This document shows, one piece after another, positions 58,301 to 64,000 of a stretch of DNA of 64,000 nt (position 1 is the stretch's first letter; each line of letters begins with the position of its first letter). The position numbers and the translations under genes were made by a program. Source of the DNA: Caprella mutica (taxonomy: Eukaryota > Arthropoda > Malacostraca > Amphipoda > Caprellidae); the NCBI GenBank assembly GCA_947561585.1, contig CANNZV010000933.1, positions 1 through 64,000 of the forward strand, given 5' to 3'. Below the pieces are notes generated by a model. The model was not told where the DNA came from. It ran no database searches and worked only from the letters and a program-made list of their open reading frames with translations.

Positions 58301-61300
58301 AAATAGCATAATTAATTTTTATTAATATATCAAACATTATTCAATGCGAACCAATAATTATTACATTTTCTTCGAAAATATGACAATTTTTTTGCAAAAT
58401 AAGGTATACCCAATTACCTATTTTATAGTAAAAATAAGTACAGTATACATTTTGTCACTATCAAACCTGGCCGAGGGGGGCAAGCCCCCCCCCCCCCCCA
58501 AGCCCCCCCAATCGGACCGCTAACCTAACCTTAGGTGCACTATATCTCTTTATATTTATAGCATATAGTAATTTTATTAATAAAAAATTAATGAAAATTA
58601 ATTAAAATGAATTATGCTATTTATATCGACCGGGGATTTTTTGCTTGGGGGGTTCTTTTCCGGGGGGTTTATTGTACGGGAGATTTTTGTCCGGGGGGTA
58701 TATTGCACGGGGGTTTTTTGACCGCGGGGGTTTTTTTGCACGTGGGGTTCTTGTCCTGTCACCGGTTTTACTGGATTTATAATTGTTTTTAATCATATGT
58801 AGAGTCCATGTGTTATTAGGTGACTACGCTGTAATAGTTAGCATATAAATAGCAAGTGCTCAATGCCTTGAGAGTTAGTTAAGTAGTAGTTTGTAGAGGC
58901 TGCAAAGCCGAGTGTTTAGTTTGGAGTGTAATGGCAGCACTCACTTAAGAAAGCCTTGTTACATGGTACAAGTTACTGTCGTGACAGTGGACAGCAGCTG
59001 CCCCACTGTACTCGCTTGCCAGTAGCTCAATGCTCATAGCATTGAATTTCCATAACAGTTACAAGACTGATGCGGTCACACTGTGCGAGTAGCTGCACTA
59101 GAGTAACTGGCTAGTACAACTCGCACCGTGTAACAAGGCCTATAGAGTGTGATGGCCGTAGTTGGTTATTAGTTTGTGTACTAAACACTCTCCCTTTATA
59201 TTATTTTACCAAATAGAAATACTTACGTAATACAGGCGACCTGACACATATAATTATAATACGCAGTAATTGCTTGCAATAGTTAGCGACTGGAGAGTAA
59301 TTTTTGATAGATGTAAAATCATCATAATCATAATTGGGAGTTGTAATTGACCATGCTATTCTCATATCATGTTGTACGCCAATACGGTTACGTGATGATG
59401 TTTTTATTGTTACTAGAGTCGAAAACCTAGACTTACATGAATATGTTGTGAAGTGTCGCTGCTTATAGCGCGAGACCCCTTGTTAGGGTTCCCGTGGACG
59501 GGGCCACGACAAAAGCCCACACCAACAAAAACCCACACGACAAAATCTCTAGCGTCAAAAGCCAATACAACAAAAGCCTACACAGACAAAAGTCCACAGC
59601 AACAAAAACTCACACCGATAAAAGCCCACACCGGGGAAAACAAAATTAGTTTTCCTGCAATATAAATAATCCATATATGTAAAGTTGGAACGAAGGAAGA
59701 TAAAAATTTAACAGTTTTCTTTCTACGGAATCTTTGTAAATTTGTATTAAGCCCCAAATTAGGGCGCTGTTATCGCAGAACTTAATTTTTTAAAACACTT
59801 TAATTTATGTATTGAAATTTTAGTATATACTGGAACATTTAGTCAGACGTCAGATAACCAGCAGACGTCATGTTCAGTTGTCATGTAGGATTACTGATCG
59901 AAAGGTCAAACATCAGCCTCTGTAGACTTTTCTAGCTATAGTCTTAGATTCTATAGCCAAGTACTTCGTAAATACTTTATTTGGCTACAATTATGTATGC
60001 CCCTTATACATGTGTAACTAGTCAATTAGTATGGTTCTTGATGTCCTGAATACAGATTTTATTCTAATTTTTCATCAAGCCGTGGAGCAACAGTTAGCAT
60101 ATAACTGTAAAATAACCGAAATGTTTTGTAGTTCCTTATTTGTATATTTTATTGAACTTGTTCCAGAAAAGCAACGACAACCTACAATTTATTTATATTT
60201 ACTCGCAGTTTCCATAGTCTAGTGTTTTAAAATTAAGTTCTGCAATAACAGCGCCCTAATTTCGGGCATAATAAAAATTTACAATGATTCAGTAGAATGA
60301 AAACTGTCAAATTTATATCTTCCTTCGTTTCAACTTTACATTTATGGATTACTTATATTGCAGGAATACTAATTTTGTTTTCATCGGTGTGGGCTTTTGT
60401 CGGAGCGGGCTTTTGTCGGTGTGGGCTTTTGTCAGTGTGGGCTTTTGACGCTATGGATTTTGCCATGTGGGTTTTTGTCACCCTTTCCCCGTGGACCTCT
60501 TATGGGTCCACAGGAGTCCACGGGACCTCCTATAGGGAACCGCTGCTCTAGCATTATTTTCCGTATGATAAAAAAATATTTAGGCTGAGTGGTGACTACA
60601 TTATTATTTACAGTAGAGCTAGTGAATACAGTAGAGTTTCAATTACATGGAATACATTTTTTATGGAATATTTTTTGAATAATATTGGTGTATTAATAAT
60701 GTAATACCTTATATATATACTGTATGGGCCACAAAAATGTTTCCCCTTTTTCTAATACTTCTAAATCGTTAATCAATGGACGAAAGAACTGTATCTTGGT
60801 CTCTTTTTCTCTGCCTCTTATTGTACTATTAACAGGTAAAAACAATTTTTACCCGATGGACATAGTGTAAGAACAGGTGAGCAAAGAGTGAGGGTGATTA
60901 TTTTTGTCATTGCGCGAAGGTTATTCTTAGAGCTAACTCTGTGATTTTACTTACTAAAGGGCAGTGAATAAAAAAGTGGTAGACAACTTCAATGAGATCA
61001 AAATGTCCCTGAAGTTGTTCTATTTCAAAATAGTTTCCAAGGAAGAAATGTAAGCACCCTGTATTAAAATGTCTACCATTATAATTTTTTTCCTTTATTC
61101 ACTACCTTTTAGTAAGTAAAATCACAGAGTTAGCTCTAAGAATAACCTTCGCGCAATGACAAAAATAATCACCCTCACTCTTTGCTTATCTGTTCTTAAA
61201 CTATGTCTATCAGTTCAAAAAAATTTTTACTTGTCAATAGTACAATAAAAGAGACCAAGATACAGTTTTTTCTTCCGTTGGTTACCAATTTATAAGTTAT

Positions 61301-63939
61301 AGTTGAAAAAGAGGAAACATTTTTGTGGCCCATACTGTATTAGGAAGTAGTTCTTTTTATATTTGAAAAATAAAATATACTTGTTCAAACTGCATATAAA
61401 AATGAACCATTCTGTAATGGCAACTGTTTGTGAAAATAGTAATTCGATGAAGAGAAAAAGAAGTACTTTTTAGTTGAAGATATTGTTAAATTTATTTGGT
61501 AATTAAAATCAACTGAATAAATAGTTCATTTTACATCTCTATTTTTATCTTTTCTTGTTGATGAGGTAAAGTTTATATAGAGTACAAATTTCATGGACTC
61601 ACTGGATTCCATATAATTGGAACTCTACTGTATTTTAAAGCTTGAAATAAATAGATATAAAGTAGGTCATATGTGTGATATATAGCCATGAGATTTGTCA
61701 CATGTCTTGAATTCGTATAAATTACATGTTTCATACGAGTATGATACCGCCAAAACGACGCTACGCTCCGCTTACATGTAAACACTTAAACGCTTCGCTT
61801 GTAGTTTGAACGCACCATAATGGACCTCGGTAAGTTCATATCTAATAATCTAACTTTAAAAAAACACATTCAATTGAATAGGCTGATATTGTGAATTGTG
61901 TCATTGTATGTCAAAATAACAGATTTTTCCTAACATAGTAGAATTGAGTATAATTAGAACGAGTTAATATATTTACTGGCCGAGATAAGGAATGATAAAT
62001 ATTGAAATATTCCCAAATCACCTGTGATGATCATTTACCTGCTAAAAAGACGATTGCAGACGCCCTAACCACATTATCTCTTTGCGTGATCACACACACG
62101 TAAGTCCCAGCATGTTCAGGCCTGAAGTACCTAATTTCCAATACTCTGTTTTCTTCAAGAGACAAAACTTCGTCATTGAATTCCACAGGCATGTCATCCT
62201 AAAAATAAAATGTCAGAATGATTAACAAAAAGTACTTTAAATCCATCTGGTAACGGTAAAATCCTAGTAACTAGTTATCAAGTTCTAAAACTAATTCAAT
62301 ATCAATGGTGATTAATATATAAGAATAATAAAATCAGACAATAATTCACCAACCTTTATCCAATAAACAGAAGGTTCAGGAGCTCCTGTGACGTCACACA
62401 CAAGGGAGAATGGCTTACCACCTTTTGCACTGATTTCCACTTCTTCTAAACCGACTATGCTACCTTCTTGTAGCATAATGGGCTCCTCTTCTACACATCA
62501 GTAATTAAGAACATTTAAATATAGGCATTAAAATAAAATTATATGTACAAGAATATAATAACTAGTTCAAAAATACTCGTAGCTTCTAAATGATATTTAA
62601 AATTGTTCTCATTTCCAAGGCATTCCACTCAGTTCTAGGTAAACTTGTTCTCATATATCACGGTCTTATTTTATAGTGATTTTATTATAGAAAAATTATA
62701 GAAAAATTGTAATTATGAATATTAAAATGTGAAGCGTGTTTTTTAAAAGCGATTAACATCATTAACCATTGATAAATGATGCGTAACATCAGTAATTTTG
62801 GAGCAAGTGAAGATAACGGACCAGAAACTGACCAAGTAAAGTTAACGGACCAGAAATTAAGCTTGTAAAGTTGACGGACCAGAAAACTTTTTTTTAGTTT
62901 CAAGAAATATATGCTTTAGTATTTTATAAATAAACAACCTAATAAATGATTATATTATTGATTATACATTTATTTTGCATATTTTATTAATTGAAAGAAT
63001 TGATAAAAAATTGATCCATTTTGAAGTTCTGATGAACTAGTGATATAAAAATGAAAAAAAAATTCTGGTTAAATCCTTTAATGTGGTATCTATGATTCCA
63101 AAATTATATTCCAATTATTGATCAAATATTTAATAATTCAACCAAGTAAAGTTAACGGACCAGAATTGAAGCTATTAAACATAACGGACCAGAATTTAAC
63201 CTAGTAAAGTCAACGGACTGTGGTCCGTTATATTTACTTGCTCCGTAATTTCAACTTGTTTTGACATTTATTTAACATGAGATTTGAGCGGAAAATTCGG
63301 TTTCGGAAATTTAGGTCTCAGAATTTTCAGTCTGAAGTATAAATAAGACTTATATATTAGATGTATTCCCTCTGCCAGTTCATTAAACAATCATGAAGCG
63401 TACAGTAAAACAAACTAGCGGATACAACAAACTACATAACGGCCATTTATGTTGAGAGGCCATTTATTATTCTAAAACCGAATTTTTCAGACCGAAATTT
63501 CCGGCCACCATTCTGGTTAATCTCACCTCTAACTACGATGTTGATTGTAGTCGAGTAGATCCGCTGTGACTGAATGTTCCGGGCACTGCAAAAATACGAG
63601 CCACTAAGTTGTGAAGTAACTGTTATGCCATCTGGAGTTACCTTAGACTGAGAGTAGTTGCTTCGGACATCCCTCACATCCATAATATCTGTAAATTTCA
63701 AGAGCAAGATCTTTAAAAAGAAATTCGACAATAACGGAATGTTACTGTTCTGTTTCTCGTCATCATACCTTCTGCGTCAGGAGGCATCATAAAGTCCAGG
63801 GAATCGTAGACAGAAGAGGTTATTCCGCACTTAAACAGGAAGGGGTCGTTAACCACAACATCCACTGTGGTGTCTTGATTGAAATAAACCTCAGAGCCTT
63901 TCAAACCAATGTGTTCCACCACAAAAAGCTCACCCAAAT
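43177..63939 (-). CDS. Pvr: PDGF/VEGF-receptor-like receptor tyrosine kinase, 18 exons, 5'-truncated by the window
   Basis: Transmembrane receptor tyrosine kinase of the split-kinase (class III/V) type. Joining exons 63769-63939, 63527-63688, 62354-62490, 62039-62198, 54571-54726, 54368-54469, 54005-54069, 53358-53517, 47704-47881, 46984-47098, 46415-46874, 46195-46337, 45827-46031, 45132-45261, 44940-45045, 44263-44412, 43639-43808 and 43177-43357 keeps frame across every junction: 982 codons plus stop. Visible residues: Ig-like domains (Cys37-Cys90, Cys142-Cys191), membrane span ~218-239, P-loop GSGAFG (300-305), ATP Lys327, alpha-C Glu344, long kinase insert (~390-640), HGDLAARN catalytic loop (Asp674), DFG 692-694, C-terminal tail rich in Tyr. 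HGD instead of HRD is typical of insect Pvr. Signal peptide and outer Ig domains lie beyond the right edge. Two introns of 5.5 and 7.3 kb are full of foldback elements. Confidence 0.9.
43639..43808 (-). CDS. Pvr: Pvr exon Q: C-terminal tail
   Basis: Encodes a tail segment with AGYLSMRTLSAG, another Tyr-containing candidate docking site. Acceptor TTCCAG, donor CAAA|GTGAGC. Confidence 0.83.
44263..44412 (-). CDS. Pvr: Pvr exon P: C-terminal tail
   Basis: A 50-codon in-frame exon with Tyr motifs TDYLSMF and PTYINVQ. Acceptor CTTCAG, donor GCAG|GTCTTT. Confidence 0.83.
44940..45045 (-). CDS. Pvr: Pvr exon O: end of the kinase domain
   Basis: Encodes YQLMLHCWEGEPEDRPQF, with the W...RP motif that closes tyrosine-kinase domains. 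Donor GGAG|GTGAAG. Confidence 0.93.
45132..45261 (-). CDS. Pvr: Pvr exon N: kinase C-lobe
   Basis: Encodes GIVLWEMFSLGSSPYPGV, the alpha-F block. Donor ATAT|GTGAGT. Confidence 0.93.
45655..45842. repeat. 27-bp minisatellite copied from a Pvr exon-intron junction
   Basis: About seven copies. On the - strand the unit reads GGGCTTACGGTTAGTTATGA plus a TACATAT link. The first copy overlaps the end of exon M and its 5' splice site; the others lie in the intron and repeat the junction, with the splice dinucleotide context kept as GGTTAGT or GATTAGT alternately. Confidence 0.93.
45827..46031 (-). CDS. Pvr: Pvr exon M: catalytic and activation loops
   Basis: Encodes ILHGDLAARN, ISDFGLSRDMYKKDIYTKKG and PIKWMSVEAI. 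Its last bases and its 5' splice site (TTACG|GTTAGT) are the seed of a 27-bp minisatellite that fills the start of the next intron. Confidence 0.95.
46195..46337 (-). CDS. Pvr: Pvr exon L: end of insert and alpha-E
   Basis: Encodes LVCWAWQVAQGMEYLTKRK, the helix before the catalytic loop. Donor GAAG|GTATGG. Confidence 0.92.
46415..46874 (-). CDS. Pvr: Pvr exon K: large kinase-insert exon
   Basis: A 460-bp exon, Ser/Pro/Asn-rich, with several tyrosine sites (SYHNYMNLQ, SDYFATRES) that could dock SH2 proteins when phosphorylated. Acceptor ATTGCAG, donor CCTG|GTAAGT. Confidence 0.88.
46984..47098 (-). CDS. Pvr: Pvr exon J: kinase insert
   Basis: Encodes VSDRAPTPSETDGYLVP, a Tyr-containing insert segment. 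Acceptor CATTAG, donor CGAA|GTAGGT. Confidence 0.8.
47704..47881 (-). CDS. Pvr: Pvr exon I: hinge and start of the kinase insert
   Basis: Encodes ELWILVEYCKYGDLLSFLQ (hinge). The donor is a weak GTACAG, but the reading frame rejoins correctly at the next exon. Confidence 0.88.
47944..47996. mobile_element. pogo/Tigger-like MITE terminus in Pvr intron I
   Basis: TACAGGCAGTCCCGCTTCTA then TATCAAATCGCGACTCAG, matching the right terminus (read on - strand) of the MITE at 7735-8526. Only one end is evident. Confidence 0.55.
48314..48402. mobile_element. Possible solo arm related to the 52358 foldback
   Basis: GGAGTCTAGGTAAATTGATC, followed by CAATTGACCGAAA and GAAAGCAATTGATCC phrases, closely resembles the right end of the 52358-53167 element read inward (GGTTCTAGGTAAATTGCTCG) with altered phrase words. 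No partner arm identified. Confidence 0.45.
48675..50375. mobile_element. ~1.7 kb foldback in Pvr intron I
   Basis: Large imperfect palindrome centred near 49,530. Paired blocks include AAACTGCGTCCATCG, ACTGTCCATCGTTTTATTGC, GTAAAAATTGTAGCCGGTCC and TCATTGGTCTTACGTC with their complements in the other arm. Both arms are flanked at a distance by TTAATTATAT (48651 and 50375), a possible but AT-rich target duplication. Short open frames within are not conserved between arms. Confidence 0.8.
51100..51330. promoter_or_regulatory. CCAAT/CRE-like motif cluster in Pvr intron I
   Basis: Within ~60 bp: CCAATCACG, GACGTCACGCCAATAA and TGACGTCACG (51,200-51,258). Such motifs can mark a promoter or enhancer, but no gene start is evident and it may be part of a transposon. 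Confidence 0.3.
52358..53167. mobile_element. Foldback element with CAATTGCTCGAAA phrase-repeat arms and 9-bp target-site duplication
   Basis: An 810-bp element flanked by a perfect 9-bp repeat CTCACGTAC (52349-52357 and 53168-53176). The arms begin GGTAGCCGGTAAATTGCTCG and, from the right, GGTTCTAGGTAAATTGCTCG, then tandem ATTGCTCGAAAACA phrases (about 8 left, 5 right). Inner arms (GTCAGTTATTCATGAAGTGG and its complement) pair almost to the centre near 52,765. Non-coding. Located in Pvr intron I. Confidence 0.9.
53358..53517 (-). CDS. Pvr: Pvr exon H: kinase beta3 lysine and alpha-C
   Basis: Encodes SPVAVKMCK (ATP lysine) and LAIELKIMIHLGKHLNIVNL. Donor CAAGG|GTAAGA. It is followed by the 5.5 kb intron. 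Confidence 0.92.
53818..53974. mobile_element. Small MITE beside Pvr exon G
   Basis: 157 bp with inverted ends ATGACACGAGGCTAGTTT and, from the right, ATGACACAAGGCTAGTTT. It lies 24 bp inside the intron from the exon G donor. Confidence 0.7.
54005..54069 (-). CDS. Pvr: Pvr exon G: kinase P-loop
   Basis: A 65-bp exon encoding RQLGSGAFGRVVKAE, the glycine-rich ATP loop. A small MITE (53818-53974) ends ~24 bp beyond its donor. Confidence 0.9.
54368..54469 (-). CDS. Pvr: Pvr exon F: juxtamembrane segment
   Basis: Encodes LLPYDKSFEIERSRIKIG, the conserved LPYD...WE.PR-like juxtamembrane block of split-kinase receptors. Donor ATAG|GTTAGT. Confidence 0.88.
54571..54726 (-). CDS. Pvr: Pvr exon E: transmembrane helix
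   Basis: Acceptor TTCTAG, donor AAAG|GTAATA. A ~22-residue hydrophobic run (FGVFGVVIIIVIVAGIY) followed by a basic stop-transfer segment (LRLKKERAKSRKNKEARR). Confidence 0.92.
54935..55609. mobile_element. Palindromic mariner-type element in Pvr intron E
   Basis: 675-bp near-complete palindrome with TACAGGGTGTCCGACAC at both ends and TA flanks. Both arms carry, on opposite strands, what looks like a transposase C-terminus: one frame (55168-55362, -) reads RLNACIATNRRQFEHIL, close to the common end of insect mariner/Tc proteins. It appears to be an inverted duplication of an element's 3' end. Confidence 0.85.
55837..57846. mobile_element. ~2 kb foldback with 9-bp target-site duplication
   Basis: Flanked by ACTGTTCAC (55828-55836 and 57847-57855). 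Ends TAGGATGGAGCATTTTTTC and, from the right, AGTAGGGTGGAGCGTTTTT. Arms of ~500 bp pair over CAGAGTTGGGTTTGGTAATA, TTCAAAGCCATAACATACC and GAGGTCCCCCAGCCCTCAT-type blocks. The ~1 kb loop holds a tRNA-like sequence. No tandem phrase in the arms, unlike the other 9-bp-duplication foldbacks. Confidence 0.82.
57065..57150 (-). mobile_element. tRNA-derived sequence in foldback loop
   Basis: On the - strand, A-box TAGCACAGTGG and B-box-like GTTCGAGTACC at tRNA-like spacing. The acceptor stem does not close, so I read it as a SINE head or tRNA pseudogene and not a working tRNA. Confidence 0.55.
58239..58763. mobile_element. Foldback element with GTGCAAAAAACCCC phrase-repeat arms and 9-10-bp target-site duplication
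   Basis: ~525 bp, flanked by GGTTTTACT(G) (58230-58239 and 58764-58773). Inverted ends CAGGACAATAACCCC and, from the right, CAGGACAAGAACCCC; then CGTGCAAAAAACCC phrases (2-3 left, ~6 degenerate right). Inner arms ATAAATAGCATAATTAATTT pair. The core contains GGGGGGCAAGCCCCCC then AAGCCCCCC, like the core of the 37412 element. Confidence 0.85.
58952..59140. mobile_element. Small MITE in Pvr intron E
   Basis: ~190 bp with inverted ends AGCCTTGTTACATGGT and, from the right, GGCCTTGTTACACGGT; inner halves also pair loosely (AGTAGCTGC/AGCAGCTGC). Confidence 0.65.
59500..60487. mobile_element. Foldback element with GACAAAAGCCCACACC phrase-repeat arms and 9-bp target-site duplication
   Basis: 988 bp flanked by a perfect 9-bp repeat CCCGTGGAC (59491-59499 and 60488-60496). 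Ends GGGGCCACGACAAAAGCCC and, from the right, GAAAGGGTGACAAAAACCC: the outer eight bases differ and the phrase is shared. About eight GACAAAAGCCCACACC phrases on the left, about six on the right. Inner arms (TTAGGGCGCTGTTATCGCAG and its complement) pair. Non-coding. Confidence 0.88.
60627..61632. mobile_element. pogo-like MITE enclosing a second palindrome
   Basis: Inverted ends TACAGTAGAGTTTCAATTAC and, from the right, TACAGTAGAGTTCCAATTAT with TA flanks, a pogo/Tigger-type terminus. The element is interrupted by the palindrome at 60718-61339. Confidence 0.72.
60718..61339. mobile_element. Tc1/mariner-like foldback nested in the pogo-like MITE
   Basis: ~620-bp palindrome with ends TGTATGGGCCACAAAAATG and, from the right, CAGTATGGGCCACAAAAATG, bounded by TA. 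Arms pair over AGTGAGGGTGATTATTTTTG, GCGCGAAGGTTATTCTTAG and ACTTACTAAAGGGCAGTGAA-like blocks. Confidence 0.8.
62039..62198 (-). CDS. Pvr: Pvr exon D: membrane-proximal Ig domain, second half
   Basis: Acceptor TTTTAG, donor GCAG|GTAAAT. Contains HAGTYVCV, the closing Y-x-C of the domain. It is followed by the 7.3 kb intron. Confidence 0.88.
62354..62490 (-). CDS. Pvr: Pvr exon C: membrane-proximal Ig domain, first half
   Basis: Acceptor GTGTAG, donor AAAG|GTTGGT. Encodes FSLVCDVTGAPEPSVYWIK, a typical Ig C-strand with W. Confidence 0.85.
62800..63244. mobile_element. Element with AAGTTAACGGACCAGAA phrase repeats in Pvr intron B
   Basis: 445 bp with near-identical inverted ends GGAGCAAGTGAAGATAACGG and GGAGCAAGTAAATATAACGG. 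Inside each end are tandem GTAAAGTTAACGGACCAG phrases, but on the right most run in direct orientation, so it is not a clean foldback. Flanks GTAATTTT / GTAATTTC look like an aged 8-9-bp target duplication. Confidence 0.78.
63289..63506. mobile_element. Palindromic element next to Pvr exon B sharing a core with the 37412 foldback
   Basis: Ends CGGAAAATTCGG...GGTCTCAGAATTTT and, from the right, CCGGAAATTTCGGTCTG. The middle (63372-63439) is nearly the same as 37696-37765 in the C-rich foldback. No clear target duplication. Confidence 0.65.
63527..63688 (-). CDS. Pvr: Pvr exon B: Ig-like domain, second half
   Basis: Acceptor TTTACAG, donor AGAG|GTGAGA. Contains LSGSYFCSA, the Y-x-C motif of an Ig F strand. 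A palindromic element ends ~15 bp beyond the donor. Confidence 0.85.
63769..63939 (-). CDS. Pvr: Pvr exon A: Ig-like domain, first half
   Basis: Acceptor TTCTTAG, donor GAAG|GTATGA. Carries FLFKCGI, with the B-strand cysteine (residue 37 of the visible protein). An upstream exon must lie outside the window because it starts mid-codon. Confidence 0.8.
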
Positions 63940-64000
63940 CTAAGAACAAATTTGTAACTAATTTTACAATTGAGCTCAACGAAAACTTATATGCTACAAG

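Overview
The window looks like nuclear DNA of an insect or a close arthropod relative. It is AT-rich, its genes are split by spliceosomal introns, it carries an innexin (a protostome gap-junction family) and a Pvr-type (PDGF/VEGF-receptor-like) receptor tyrosine kinase, and it is dense in small non-autonomous DNA transposons. A hemipteran is possible but is only a guess. Everything here is read from sequence; no search was run.

Left half (1 to about 34,815): a head-to-tail array of a ~13.5 kb segment. The window opens inside one unit, a full unit runs ~13,586-27,048, and a third stops at ~34,815. Each unit carries one intronless-CDS innexin on the + strand (3361-4569, 16763-17971, 30404-31612) preceded by a 79-bp untranslated exon. 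The three proteins are almost identical. Each complete unit also holds a TATA/initiator promoter with a short first exon (8967, 22399), which probably drives the innexin of the NEXT unit about 7.8 kb downstream. Between genes lie pogo/Tigger-like MITEs, Helitron 3' ends, a ~1.4 kb foldback built from inverted Helitron ends, and minisatellites. The array ends exactly in a 21-bp minisatellite that has about 3 copies inside the array and about 27 at the border, followed by a decayed mariner-type transposase.

Middle (34.8-43.2 kb): gene-poor. It holds the transposase remnant, small palindromic MITEs, a foldback with C-rich terminal repeats, a decayed Jockey-type retrotransposon gag on the - strand, a ~60-bp minisatellite and a tRNA-like sequence.

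Right half (43,177-63,939, - strand): 18 coding exons of a Pvr-like receptor, open in frame across every junction I traced (982 codons plus stop). The 5' end lies outside the window. Two introns (5.5 and 7.3 kb) are packed with foldback elements.

The most interesting pattern is a set of foldback elements (37412-37947, 52358-53167, 58239-58763, 59500-60487 and probably 55837-57846) flanked by 9-bp direct repeats. Four of them have arms made of short tandem 'phrases', each element with its own phrase. Two elements (37412 and ~63289) share a core but have different terminal phrases. A related oddity is a 27-bp minisatellite in the receptor gene that repeats the exon-intron junction, including the 5' splice site.
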